DNA of 64,000 nt, taken from NCBI RefSeq assembly GCF_002014975.1, contig NZ_MUXV01000014.1, positions 3,191 to 67,190 on the forward strand, written 5' to 3'. Each line of letters starts with the position of its first letter. Within the stretch, counting starts at the first letter, position 1. Shown here one piece after another: positions 1 through 8,123 of the stretch. A program made the translations under genes and the position numbers. The notes beneath the pieces are model-generated. The model was not told the DNA's origin. It was given only the letters and a program-made list of their open reading frames with translations, and did not search any database. This stretch comes from Moraxella bovis (GTDB taxonomy: Bacteria; Pseudomonadota; Gammaproteobacteria; Pseudomonadales; Moraxellaceae).

Positions 1-198
1 CGCCCAATACACCACCCCACTGTCTTTGAACGTCGCCATGCTCGCCAACGTGCCAAACACACAAAAACACACAATCGCCCCATAGCCCAAATACACGCTG
101 ACATTGGCAAGCCCCATCGCTTGCGTGATGACTTGGATGATTTTCTGATGTTTGGCTTGGGGGTTGGATTGGGCTGGGTTGGGGGCGTGGCTATCCAT
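1..198 (-). CDS. N-terminal fragment of an unrecognised membrane protein
   Basis: An open frame runs from an ATG at 198 off the left edge, giving 66 residues. The first 20 residues are hydrophilic and rich in Asn, Pro and Gln. They are followed by a hydrophobic stretch (about residues 37-55, VYLGYGAIVCFCVFGTLAS) that looks like a membrane segment. It lies on the same strand as ruvX and yqgE, about 70 bases downstream of ruvX, so it may belong to the same transcription unit. The family cannot be named from this fragment. Confidence 0.55.
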   Translation of the reverse strand, partial: MDSHAPNPAQSNPQAKHQKIIQVITQAMGLANVSVYLGYGAIVCFCVFGTLASMATFKDSGVVYWA

Positions 199-269
199 GT
201 GTGTCCTTTTATTTGTGTGGTTTTGGGCTGGGATTTGTCTAATTTTGATACTTAATAAAATTGCACGCC

Positions 270-755
270 CTAATCTTTGCCTTTTTGCTCATTATCATGA
301 TAACTGCCGACATAGCGGGCAAGCTCTGGCGAGTTGAAATAACCATCAACCAACAAGCACGCCGAGACATCATCAATCGGGTCTCGCTCGTGCTTTATCC
401 AGCCACGCTCCCACGCCATCATGCGAGCTTCGTGCGACGACAGGCGCTCGTCATACATATACACCTGCACAGGCAAATGGCGTTCGCCCAGACGGTGTGC
501 CAGACGGCGAGCGAATTTAGCCGCTCGTTTAGAAAGCATGGAATCAGTGCCGTCCATGTTAAGCGGTAAGCCGACCACCACCACATCAATCCGCCACTGC
601 TCAATGATGCCCAGTAGATTATCCCAATCGGGCTGTCCGTTGTCCATCGCCAAAATGTCAAAGGGGCGTGCATCTGCCGTGAGCGTGTTGCCCAGTGCCA
701 TGCCCATTTTTTTGACGCCAAAATCTAGGGCTAAAATCAAAGTCGGTGTTGTCAT
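270..755 (-). CDS. ruvX: RuvX/YqgF-type putative pre-16S rRNA nuclease (Holliday junction resolvase-like)
   Basis: The product is a small RNase H-fold protein of 161 residues, the YqgF family, implicated in maturation of the 16S rRNA 5' end; it is also annotated as a putative Holliday junction resolvase. The N terminus has the family signature LALDFGVKKMGMALGN, with the first acidic residue in DFG. A central VVVGLPLNMDG and a late YDERLSSHEA also fit, and DDVSACLLVDGY supplies the C-terminal acidic site. The frame is open to 848, but only through a TTG; the ATG at 755 starts directly before the conserved first strand and has a modest AGGAAT ahead of it. The gene lies 89 bases downstream of yqgE, the usual yqgE-yqgF order in gammaproteobacteria. 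Confidence 0.93.
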   Translation of the reverse strand: MTTPTLILALDFGVKKMGMALGNTLTADARPFDILAMDNGQPDWDNLLGIIEQWRIDVVVVGLPLNMDGTDSMLSKRAAKFARRLAHRLGERHLPVQVYMYDERLSSHEARMMAWERGWIKHERDPIDDVSACLLVDGYFNSPELARYVGSYHDNEQKGKD

Positions 756-844
756 GAAATTCCTATTATTTTGGCAAATTAAAAAAATTGGTCGCAGGTA
801 AAGCAAAATTGACTTTTTAACTTTTAAAACATCACGTTTAAAAA

Positions 845-1459
845 TCAAGCAAATCCTGTGGTCAAGGTAAATTTATCAGGGTCAATGCCCAGTTTGTCAT
901 AAGCCAACATCAATCTGTCTTCAAACTTCGCCCGAAACAATATCTCCAAATCAGCAGGGCAAACCAACCAGTCCTGCTCGCTTATCTCCTGCTCCAACTG
1001 CCCTGCCGTCCAGTTACAAAACCCCATGCAAAGCAAAAAGTGGGGCAAGCTGTCGCCTGATATCAGACTTAGCACGTCTTTACTGGTCGTGATACATACG
1101 TTCTCGCCCACCGCAAACGATGACGCAAACTCGGGCAGTCCTGTGTGTAGCACAAAACCTGCTTCGGGGCGGATAAAGCCCCCATGCATGGCAGGGGTGT
1201 TCATCGCCTTTTGGCTGGCGGGCAAATCAAGCTCGTGTAGCAAACCGCCCACCGAAGCACTAAGAGGCTTATTAATCATAAATCCCCACGCCCCGTCAGT
1301 GCTGTGGCGACAGATATAAATCAATGCGTCAGCAAAGCGTTCATCAGGCATGGACGGACTGGGCAATAAAAAATGATGCGTCAAGTTGGAAAATTTTTTC
1401 AAATCAGCTCGCTTGGGGATGTCATTATCATTAAGGTCAATATGGGGCAAAATCGCCAT
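845..1459 (-). CDS. yqgE: YqgE/AlgH family protein (UPF0301)
   Basis: The product is about 204 residues and matches the YqgE/AlgH family of unknown biochemical role: LTHHFLLPSPSMPDERFADA at the N terminus, then ALIYICRHSTDGAWGFMINKP, then MHGGFIRPEAGFVLH and LLCMGFCNWTAGQLEQEI. All are characteristic blocks in the expected order. The frame extends upstream to a GTG at 1489, so ten more residues are possible; the ATG at 1459 is preferred, although neither start has a strong ribosome binding site. It is followed by ruvX, a conserved pairing. Confidence 0.9.
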   Translation of the reverse strand: MAILPHIDLNDNDIPKRADLKKFSNLTHHFLLPSPSMPDERFADALIYICRHSTDGAWGFMINKPLSASVGGLLHELDLPASQKAMNTPAMHGGFIRPEAGFVLHTGLPEFASSFAVGENVCITTSKDVLSLISGDSLPHFLLCMGFCNWTAGQLEQEISEQDWLVCPADLEILFRAKFEDRLMLAYDKLGIDPDKFTLTTGFA

Positions 1460-1631
1460 TTTACAAGGTTTGTGGGTGGTAAATGGCACATCATCACAAT
1501 TTGTCTATCAATCACGCCTTTTTGGGATAAATTATTTAACAAAACAAAATGTGTGATATTTATGGGTTTAGATGACATCATAAAGTAGTGGCAAAACATA
1601 TGCTTTTTTAGGAAAAATGACTGTATAATTA

Positions 1632-1898
1632 GAGCGTGCCTACCATTGATAACATTTTTATAAAATAAGATGAAAATTTGGTAAGCTCTATCAATTTTTG
1701 CATGAAAAATGGCTATCCGACCACTTAATTTAAAAAGTTAAGTTAAAATCTTAAAATTTACCCAGTTAAGTGGTCGGATTGTGGCTCAAAGGCGAAAACT
1801 TGCTTGATAGATAGAATGACTGTCAATCTACGTTTTTTCCTTGAAAAACGGGCGATTTCTCCTATTTTTCACTGCAAATACCAAAGGCAGGCACGCCC
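1632..1898. mobile_element. MITE-like element, copy 1, carrying a nested palindromic insert
   Basis: The element is bounded by imperfect inverted repeats GAGCGTGCCTACC (1632-1644) and GGCAGGCACGCCC (1886-1898). Its two arms match, in inverted orientation, the arms of a second element at 56223-56396. Shared internal landmarks are a TTGATAACATTTT block, a CAATTTTTGCATGAAAAATGGCT block and TCCTTGAAAAACG. This copy is about 93 bases longer, partly because of a 65-base segment at 1715-1779 that has its own perfect 14-base inverted repeats. No transposase lies inside, so any movement would need a transposase in trans. It is flanked by TA on both sides. Confidence 0.75.
1715..1779. repeat. Nested 65-base palindromic insert with perfect 14-base terminal inverted repeats
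   Basis: ATCCGACCACTTAA (1715-1728) is repeated exactly in inverted orientation as TTAAGTGGTCGGAT (1766-1779), around an AT-rich core. The second copy of the surrounding element (56223-56396) lacks this segment. It is therefore best read as a later insertion into the older element, or as the closed-up ends of an insertion sequence that lost its middle. Confidence 0.6.
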
Positions 1899-1926
1899 TA
1901 AGTCTTTATCAACCCGAGCCAGTTTT

Positions 1927-2471
1927 ATGTTTAAAATGAGTTTTTACCACATCATCTCTTGGTCTTTGTTCTTTATCATATGGGTAGCGGTCTATATGAC
2001 TTGGTCGGGTCGTGGATTACCGCCAGAGAATGAATTGCAATACATCACAGGCAACATCAAAGCCGTTGTGGTATCACGCTCACCCAAACAAGACATACAT
2101 CACATACAAATCACCAATCCCCAAACCAAACAATCGTTGGTTGTGGCATGCGGTTATTCTGTTGTGCCAAAAATCGCCATGAGCGACTGTGTTTTGGCAA
2201 AGGAATTACCACGCAAGGACATCACCATTGGCTACTATCATCAGCCATCTGTGCTTTGGTTTAAAAATGACATACCGCAAATGGCTGTTATAAAAACCAA
2301 TAATACACAAGATAGCATTAATGGCAATTATTCATACAATTCAATCCAAACAAAATATCGGTATTTAATCTTATATCTGTTGGCGTGGCGATATTTTTGA
2401 GTGCAGTGTGTTTGTTTGATATTATTTTTAAAAAAAGCCTAAAAATTAATCCTGCTCTCGACTTGATATAA
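1927..2471 (+). pseudogene. Frameshifted membrane-anchored protein of unknown family
   Basis: Reading from the ATG at 1927 gives an N-terminal membrane helix (SWSLFFIIWVAVYMTW) and a soluble domain with two Cys (ACGYSV and SDCVLA). After about residue 125 the frame loses coherence and stops at 2398. The third frame over 2322-2471 then gives FIQFNPNKISVF, a hydrophobic helix (LISVGVAIFLSAVCLFDII) and a Lys-rich end, as expected for a second membrane anchor. One or two bases have therefore probably been gained or lost between about 2290 and 2325. The open frame also extends upstream to 1804, inside the MITE, which is not native coding sequence. The arrangement helix, periplasmic domain, helix resembles DUF3592-type proteins, but this is a weak resemblance. 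Confidence 0.5.
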
Positions 2472-2487
2472 GTCATTGATTTATCAA

Positions 2488-2507
2488 GGGCGAATTGCAA
2501 TTCGCCC
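2488..2507. repeat. Perfect 20-base palindrome GGGCGAATTGCAATTCGCCC
   Basis: This intergenic perfect palindrome belongs to a short hairpin family that recurs in the window (33881-33899, 34317-34342, 35827-35858, 52161-52183). Here it is not followed by a T run on either strand, so it is more likely a dispersed repeat than a working terminator. Confidence 0.6.
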
Positions 2508-2610
2508 CTACAACCCAAAAATAATTGCTTGATAATCAATAATTTACCACTTTAAAGATTTTAAATTAAGGCAAAAGTATAATTAATCAGTTTGTTTGCA
2601 TCTTGAATCT

Positions 2611-4290
2611 TTACTGCATTTTGACTTTATTGATATCATCAAGCAAGCCCTTGACATGAGCCCGAGTCGCTTCGGTGATGTTCACGCCACCTGACATGCG
2701 TGCTAGCTCATCAATCTGTCTGTCGCCTGTGATGATGGACAAATGGCTCATCGTCTGCTCGCCATGCTCTTTGTGCACCAAGATATGACGGTGTGCCGCC
2801 GCCGCAACCTGTGCTTGGTGTGTGATGGCAAAAAGTTGCTGATGGTCGCCCAAACTTCTTAGTAGCTCGCCCACCACCTGAGCTGTACCACCACTGATAC
2901 CCACGTCCACTTCATCAAACACCAAGGTCGGGCGTGTCTCTTGATTCACGCCTGCACTCATGACCTGCATGATGAGAGCCATGCGAGACAGCTCGCCCCC
3001 TGACGCCACTTTGTGTAGCGGTTGCATGGGCATGCCGACATTGGCACTAAACATGAGAGCGATGTCAAACATCCCGCTACCACCATACTGATGTGGCTCT
3101 TTGGGGCTAAACTCAAAGAGACAGCTGGCGTTCGGCAGGGCAAGTGCCGACAGGCGATGAGCCAGTTCATCAGCGATTTGTGGGGCGATTTTGGTGCGTT
3201 CGTGATGCAGTTTGTCCGCCACACTCACATACTCATCCCATGCCCCTGCCACCTGCTCATCCATGGTCTCGTTATCAGGCAGGCTCTCTAATTTTTCCAG
3301 CTCCGCCTGCCACTGCCCTGCCTGTGCGGTCAACTCATCTGTGGTCGTGTGGTATTTTTTGGCAAAGCGATGAGCCAGCCCCATGAGATTATTAAGCTCG
3401 TCCAGTCGCTCTTCGTCAGGCAGTGACTGCTCGGCATAGTCCATAAGCCGTGCCACCGCGTCATCTATCTGCTCGGACGCTTGGGTAAGTAGCTCGCTAC
3501 ACTCGGCGAACACTCGGCTTTTGTCCGATAAGTTATCACAGATTTTTAGACTACGTGCCAACAGACCCGACACACTCATCTCGTCATTGTCTAGGTGCGT
3601 GACCGCTTGCAGTGCTGACTGCATGAGATTTTCAAGGTTGGACAGCTCATCATACTCTTGCTCTATCTCGCCAATATCCACCGCCATGAGTGGCTCAATG
3701 TCGCTTAGGCGTGATGACAAAAGTGCCATCCGGTCGGCACGCTGAGTGGACATGGCACGAGCGTCATCGGCTTCTTTTTTTAGGCGTTGGTATGTCCCAA
3801 AAGCGTCTTTGGTCGCTGATTTTAGGGCGTGCAAGCCCCCCACATCATCTAGCCAATCGATAACAAACTGCGGTTTTAGCAGTTCAAGCCCTGCATGCTG
3901 TGAGTGGATATTAACCAAAACACTGCCCAGTGATTTTAGTTCGCTAAGGCTCGCTGGCACGCCATTTATCCATGATTTTGAACGTCCGTTGGCACTGATT
4001 TTACGGCGGATGAGCAGTGTGTCCTCTTCTAGCTCTCGCTCATGCTCGGCAAACCACTGGCTCACTTTATCATTATCAGTCACATCAAACTCGCCAAACA
4101 CCGACGCTTCACTCTCGCCAAAACGCACCATGCCAGCATCAGCTCGTCCGCCCACACACAGCGATAAAGCATCCAATATCAAAGACTTACCTGCACCCGT
4201 CTCGCCCGTGATGACATTAAAACGCTCATCAAAGACGATTTCATGGTGCTTAATCAAAGCCAAATTATCTAAGGTTAGGGCTGTTAGCAT
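2611..4290 (-). CDS. recN: DNA repair ATPase RecN
   Basis: RecN is an SMC-like cytoplasmic ATPase that gathers and tethers DNA ends during recombinational repair of double-strand breaks. The 559-residue product is of normal length. It opens with the family pattern LTLDNLALIKHHEIVF, and has a Walker A GETGAGKS at residues 29-36. The central two-thirds is coiled-coil-like and rich in Glu, Leu and Ala. The ABC signature ASGGELSRMALIMQV and Walker B TLVFDEVDVGISGG lie near the C terminus, followed by the ITHQAQVAA switch. The gene is divergent from the LysR regulator. In many bacteria recN is LexA-controlled; no LexA box was recognised here. Confidence 0.97.
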   Translation of the reverse strand: MLTALTLDNLALIKHHEIVFDERFNVITGETGAGKSLILDALSLCVGGRADAGMVRFGESEASVFGEFDVTDNDKVSQWFAEHERELEEDTLLIRRKISANGRSKSWINGVPASLSELKSLGSVLVNIHSQHAGLELLKPQFVIDWLDDVGGLHALKSATKDAFGTYQRLKKEADDARAMSTQRADRMALLSSRLSDIEPLMAVDIGEIEQEYDELSNLENLMQSALQAVTHLDNDEMSVSGLLARSLKICDNLSDKSRVFAECSELLTQASEQIDDAVARLMDYAEQSLPDEERLDELNNLMGLAHRFAKKYHTTTDELTAQAGQWQAELEKLESLPDNETMDEQVAGAWDEYVSVADKLHHERTKIAPQIADELAHRLSALALPNASCLFEFSPKEPHQYGGSGMFDIALMFSANVGMPMQPLHKVASGGELSRMALIMQVMSAGVNQETRPTLVFDEVDVGISGGTAQVVGELLRSLGDHQQLFAITHQAQVAAAAHRHILVHKEHGEQTMSHLSIITGDRQIDELARMSGGVNITEATRAHVKGLLDDINKVKMQ

Positions 4291-4460
4291 GAATGTTCCA
4301 TTATAAGTATGAATCGTTGCGATATTTTAGCACAATCGGGACTTATTTGGATAATTTGGTCGGGTAAACCATCAAATCCTAAAATATTTTTTCCGCCCCC
4401 TTGTATCTTGGCAATTATCATTTATAATATCATCTTATATATTTATTAAGGTTAATAATA

Positions 4461-5378
4461 ATGAGTACTACCCTACGCCAGCTAAAAGCCTTTGTGCTTG
4501 TCGCTGAGCAAAACAGTTTTACCAAGGCTGCCGAGACACTGTGCCTGACCCAATCCGCCCTAAGCGGTCTGATTAAGGAATTAGAACAAAATCTTGATGT
4601 CAAACTCTTTGACCGCACCACACGCAAACTACACCTATCAGATGCAGGTTCACGGCTACTGCCACAGGCTCGGCGAGTACTCAACGAGATGTCGGTACTC
4701 AACGAAAAAGTCAATAACCTAAAATCGCTACACCAAGGACACGTCCGCCTTGCCGTCTCTCAGCAGTTGTCTGCGTCCACCATGCCCAAATTTGTCGCTA
4801 AATTCTGTGAGTTATACCCCAACATTCAGGTCACGCTCACCGACTGCTCGGTGGATAATGTGGTTGAGCATATTGAGAACCTAGAAGCCGATTTGGGGGT
4901 CGCCCCCGAGCGTCCTTATTCTGACGATTTGAATGTGGATGTGCTGTTTAGCTCACCTTTTTATCTGGTGCTACCACCAAATCACCCCTTTGCCCAAAAA
5001 GATGAAATTACATGGACGGACTTGCTTGATGAAAAGCTCATCACTCTAAACGGACCTTTTATCAAAAGTCTACAAAACGAACTTCCCAATAACATTTCAA
5101 GTCGTATCTTTAACCCCGATTTTGAGATTAATTTTCTCTCAACCGCCCTTGGCATGACCCGAATGGGACTTGGGGTGACGTTATGCCTGCTCTACGCTGC
5201 CGAATGGGTTGAGCTATACGGGCTGGTCATGCGACCCATCAGCGAGCCTGTGGTGGAACGCAAGTTTTTACTCTACACCCACAAAAACCGCTCGCTGTCG
5301 CCTGCCGCTCTTGCCTTTAAGGAATTTTTGATTAATAACGCTGGGGATTTTTTGGTCAGTAAGCCCAAGGCGGTATAG
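4461..5378 (+). CDS. LysR-family transcriptional regulator
   Basis: The 305-residue product has a typical LysR winged helix-turn-helix at residues 1-62 (TLRQLKAFVLVAEQNSFTKA then LTQSALSGLIKELE). A linker helix and a periplasmic-binding-protein-like effector domain follow from about residue 90. The start at 4461 follows AAGG at a usable distance. It is divergent from recN and followed by unrelated genes, so the regulon cannot be inferred from context. The stop codon lies inside a 15-base tandem duplication (5366-5395), which would barely change the product. Confidence 0.9.
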   Translation: MSTTLRQLKAFVLVAEQNSFTKAAETLCLTQSALSGLIKELEQNLDVKLFDRTTRKLHLSDAGSRLLPQARRVLNEMSVLNEKVNNLKSLHQGHVRLAVSQQLSASTMPKFVAKFCELYPNIQVTLTDCSVDNVVEHIENLEADLGVAPERPYSDDLNVDVLFSSPFYLVLPPNHPFAQKDEITWTDLLDEKLITLNGPFIKSLQNELPNNISSRIFNPDFEINFLSTALGMTRMGLGVTLCLLYAAEWVELYGLVMRPISEPVVERKFLLYTHKNRSLSPAALAFKEFLINNAGDFLVSKPKAV

Positions 5379-5395
5379 AACAAGGCGGTATAGAA
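5366..5395 (+). repeat. Tandem 15-base duplication at the end of the LysR gene
   Basis: CAAGGCGGTATAGAA occurs twice head to tail. The first copy supplies the last codons and TAG stop of the LysR gene, so the duplication repeats the stop region without extending the protein. Confidence 0.85.
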
Positions 5396-5460
5396 TGAGT
5401 TGAAAAATATAAGTCTTGACTTATCATTTTGGTAAGGGGATAAATCTTGTACACCGTTTA

Positions 5461-5653
5461 ATGACCGAGCATTTTACCGAATGGCTGATAAATCTAAGTC
5501 AAAAGCAAACAAGAAAGCGTGGCTTATGACCTAAAAAGACAGGTCATTTTGCTGTGTGCAGGCGACAAAACAGGCGACAAACGTTTTTATCAACGCATGA
5601 TACCCCTTGCCGAAGGTATTTATGGCGAATACTTAAAGGATAATGAGCTATGA
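5461..5653 (+). pseudogene. Remnant of a RelE/HigB-type (Gp49-like) toxin gene
   Basis: Two fragments of a toxin-like protein survive in different frames. From the ATG at 5461 the frame reads MTEHFTEWLINLSQKQTRKR and stops at 5529. A second frame over about 5536-5653 reads QVILLCAGDKTGDKRFYQRM and continues LAEGIYGEYLKDNEL to a TGA that overlaps the ATG of the antitoxin gene. This second stretch matches the C-terminal half of addiction-module killer proteins. An intact family member has roughly 95-110 residues, so the middle is missing (internal deletion plus frame change). No active toxin can be made. Confidence 0.75.
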
Positions 5654-5946
5654 AAACTTACAAAACTCTAGCCGACCACATGGCAAGCCTGCCTACCGAA
5701 CGCCGTAACAAGATAGAACAGCGAGTTGCCGACACTTTGGTTGGTATCCGTCTAAGCGAGCTTCGCAAAAATGCCAAACTCACCCAAGCCGAGCTTGCCG
5801 ACAAAATTGGCGTGTCCCAATCCGCCATTTGCCAAATGGAAAGTGCCGACAACCCCGAATACGCCATTATCAAAAAATACGTCCAAGCCCTAGGCGGAAA
5901 GCTCATTGTTGAGATTGATGGTAAGCAGTCGGTGTTATTTGGCTGA
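5650..5946 (+). CDS. Orphan HigA-like antitoxin, XRE-type helix-turn-helix
   Basis: The 98-residue product has an XRE helix-turn-helix in its second half (RLSELRKNAKLTQAELADKI then VSQSAICQME), followed by a short C-terminal beta segment, KLIVEIDGKQSVLFG. Its ATG overlaps the stop of the decayed toxin gene by the pattern ATGA, the usual toxin-first coupling of higBA-type modules. With the toxin broken, it probably survives as a DNA-binding autorepressor or through protection against related toxins. RelB-like domains are absent. Confidence 0.85.
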   Translation: MKTYKTLADHMASLPTERRNKIEQRVADTLVGIRLSELRKNAKLTQAELADKIGVSQSAICQMESADNPEYAIIKKYVQALGGKLIVEIDGKQSVLFG

Positions 5947-6043
5947 TAAACGTATCTCCAAAAACAACAAAATTTCCCCACAACCGCCTGATTTTGCGTT
6001 ATACTGACACAGTTTTTTATCCACAACAACAAAGGTATTTGTT

Positions 6044-7240
6044 ATGTTTGAACACGTTACCCCCTATGCTGGCGACCCGATTTTGGGTCTCATGGACAAA
6101 TTTGCAGGTGACCCACGAGGCGACATCAAGGTAAACCTTGGCGTGGGCGTGTACTACACCGAAGACGGCAAATTGCCCGTCCTAGAATGCGTCAAAACCG
6201 CTGAAGGACGTATCGCAAGCCCACCTCGTCCCCGTGGCTACTTGCCGATGGACGGTTTGGCAGGTTACAAAAAAGCGTGCCAAGAGCTACTGTTTGGCAA
6301 AGACAGTCAGGTCGTCAAAGACGGGCGAGTTGCCACGATTGCCACTTTGGGCGGGTCTGGTGCCTTAAAAGTCGGAGCGGACTTTATCCACGAATGGTTT
6401 CCCAATGCCAAATGCTATGTATCCGACCCAACATGGGGCAACCACATCAGCATTTTTGAAGGGGCGGGACTAGAAGTTGGCAAATACCCCTACTATGACG
6501 GAGCGACCATTGGCGTCAAATTTGACGAAATGTGTGCGTTCTTAAACACCCTAAACGAAAATGACGTGGTGCTACTACACCCCTGTTGCCACAACCCCAC
6601 AGGCGTGGATTTGTCAAACGAGCAATGGGATAGCGTGCTTGACATCATCAAAGACAAAAAACTCATCCCCTTTATGGACATCGCCTATCAAGGCTTTGGC
6701 GATGACATGGACGGCGATGCGTACGCCATTCGCCTAGCGGTAGAAAAAGGCTTGAGCGTGTTTGTGTCGAATTCTTTCTCCAAAAACCTATCGCTCTATG
6801 GCGAGCGTGTTGGCGGTCTGTCGGTGGTTGCCCCCACCAAAGAAGAAGCAGACGTTGTGCTTGGGCAATTAAAATTCACCGTTCGCCGCATCTATTCTAG
6901 CCCACCGTCTCACGGTAATGCGGTGGTGGATACTGTGATGAACGATGATGAATTGTTCAATCAATGGGTTGGCGAGGTCTACGAGATGCGAGACCGTATC
7001 CGCCAAATGCGTCAAAAGCTCCAAGACGTCTTGACCGAAAAATTGCCTGAGCGTGATTTTAGCTACTTTACCAAACAGCGTGGTATGTTTAGCTTTACAG
7101 GACTAACCGCCCCGCAGGTTATCCGCTTGCGTGATGAGTTTGCCATTTATATGGTAGAAAACGGGCGTATGTGTATCGCAGGGCTAAATAACGCCAACGT
7201 GGAATATGTCGCAAACAGCATGGCAGAAGTGCTAAAATAA
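6044..7240 (+). CDS. Aspartate/aromatic amino acid aminotransferase (class I, PLP-dependent)
   Basis: The 398-residue product is a cytoplasmic class I aminotransferase of the AspC/TyrB type, which interconverts aspartate or aromatic amino acids with their 2-oxo acids using 2-oxoglutarate/glutamate. Visible features are the N-terminal DPILGLMDKF, the phosphate-binding GGSGALKVG near residue 105, HNPTGVD (Asn184), Asp212 in DIAYQG, the PLP lysine Lys247 in NSFSKNLSLYGERVG, and the terminal substrate-binding Arg region GRMCIAGLN. Which substrate is preferred cannot be read from the sequence. It is a single gene closed by a strong terminator at 7254-7283. Confidence 0.93.
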   Translation: MFEHVTPYAGDPILGLMDKFAGDPRGDIKVNLGVGVYYTEDGKLPVLECVKTAEGRIASPPRPRGYLPMDGLAGYKKACQELLFGKDSQVVKDGRVATIATLGGSGALKVGADFIHEWFPNAKCYVSDPTWGNHISIFEGAGLEVGKYPYYDGATIGVKFDEMCAFLNTLNENDVVLLHPCCHNPTGVDLSNEQWDSVLDIIKDKKLIPFMDIAYQGFGDDMDGDAYAIRLAVEKGLSVFVSNSFSKNLSLYGERVGGLSVVAPTKEEADVVLGQLKFTVRRIYSSPPSHGNAVVDTVMNDDELFNQWVGEVYEMRDRIRQMRQKLQDVLTEKLPERDFSYFTKQRGMFSFTGLTAPQVIRLRDEFAIYMVENGRMCIAGLNNANVEYVANSMAEVLK

Positions 7241-7253
7241 TCAGCTTGCCATA

Positions 7254-7283
7254 AAAACCGCTCCGTGATTTCGGGGCGGTTTT
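7254..7283 (+). terminator. Rho-independent terminator after the aminotransferase gene
   Basis: AAAACCGCTCCG pairs with CGGGGCGGTTTT (12 bases per arm, one G-T pair) around a short loop, followed by TTAGTTT. The symmetrical A/T flanks mean it could also serve the convergent minus-strand gene. Confidence 0.85.
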
Positions 7284-7303
7284 AGTTTATCCTATTTTGA
7301 CCG

Positions 7304-7926
7304 TTAGTCACGCAAATAATGCTCAAACACTGCCCCAAAGTCATACTGGCGAATGGCATTTAGGCGTTCGTTATAGCCTGCTTCCACTTTTTGCACGGTT
7401 TGATTGATGACGGTAGGCAAGCTCATAATCACCGCCTCTGGCACGTCTTTTAAATTAAACATGCCTGTTACCGTCTCAAAGGTCTTCTCTAACACCATCT
7501 CATCATGGCGGATTGCCTGACAACGCTCGGCAATGGCAGTCAATGCCTTATAAATGTCTCGCACACCTTCAATTTAGCTTTTGTCAATGTCAATGCTAAA
7601 CGCCAACCACCCAAATGAAACTTTAATTCCACGTCCAAATCCATCGTCCCTGCTGTCTCAATGGAGACTTGACTTGGGGCAAAATAACGATAAGGATAGC
7701 GTTTTAGCGTACGTTTTTTGCTCGTGGCGGACTGCCCGTCTAAATGGATAAAGGCGGTGTTGGTAAAGCAGTATTCGTCCATTTTTGATTTGATGACAAA
7801 ATAAATCCGTTCATTATCTTCATGAAAAATATAGTCATCAATGTCGGTTTGGTTAAACTGGCTAGGCGGTATGATTTTGCCAATATCAGATAAGCCAAGA
7901 GCGTCTGAGGCGAAGTTTTTGAACAT
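7304..7926 (-). pseudogene. PH-domain protein (YvbH-like), split by a single-base frameshift
   Basis: Two overlapping minus-strand frames belong to one protein. The first (7926 to 7540) begins MFKNFASDALGLSDIGKIIP and contains the bacterial pleckstrin-homology (bPH) domain, with DDYIFHEDNERIYFVIKSK and HLDGQSATSKKRTLKRYPYR. The second (7564 to 7304) begins RDIYKALTAIAERCQ and ends FGAVFEHYLRD, the usual C-terminal helical oligomerisation region. Restoring one A in the run near 7573 makes the two join cleanly (KAKIEGVRDIYKAL). The gene is therefore one base from intact: a homopolymer slip, a genuine pseudogene or a sequencing error. The function of the family is unknown. Confidence 0.75.
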
Positions 7927-8123
7927 GAGTTTTTCCTTTTTAGATGGATTTAAAACAAGCCCATTTATTGTAGCACAAGAATTTTTTTATTTTAAAAGAC
8001 AATCGTGTTAAAAGATGTTGATTGGGTTTTTATTGGCTTATGGTGCGGTCGTATTTGTAATTACGCCCAAAAACGATTAAAATAGCCCCTTTTGCCACAT
8101 CGGCAGGTTATCAAGGTTTATTT

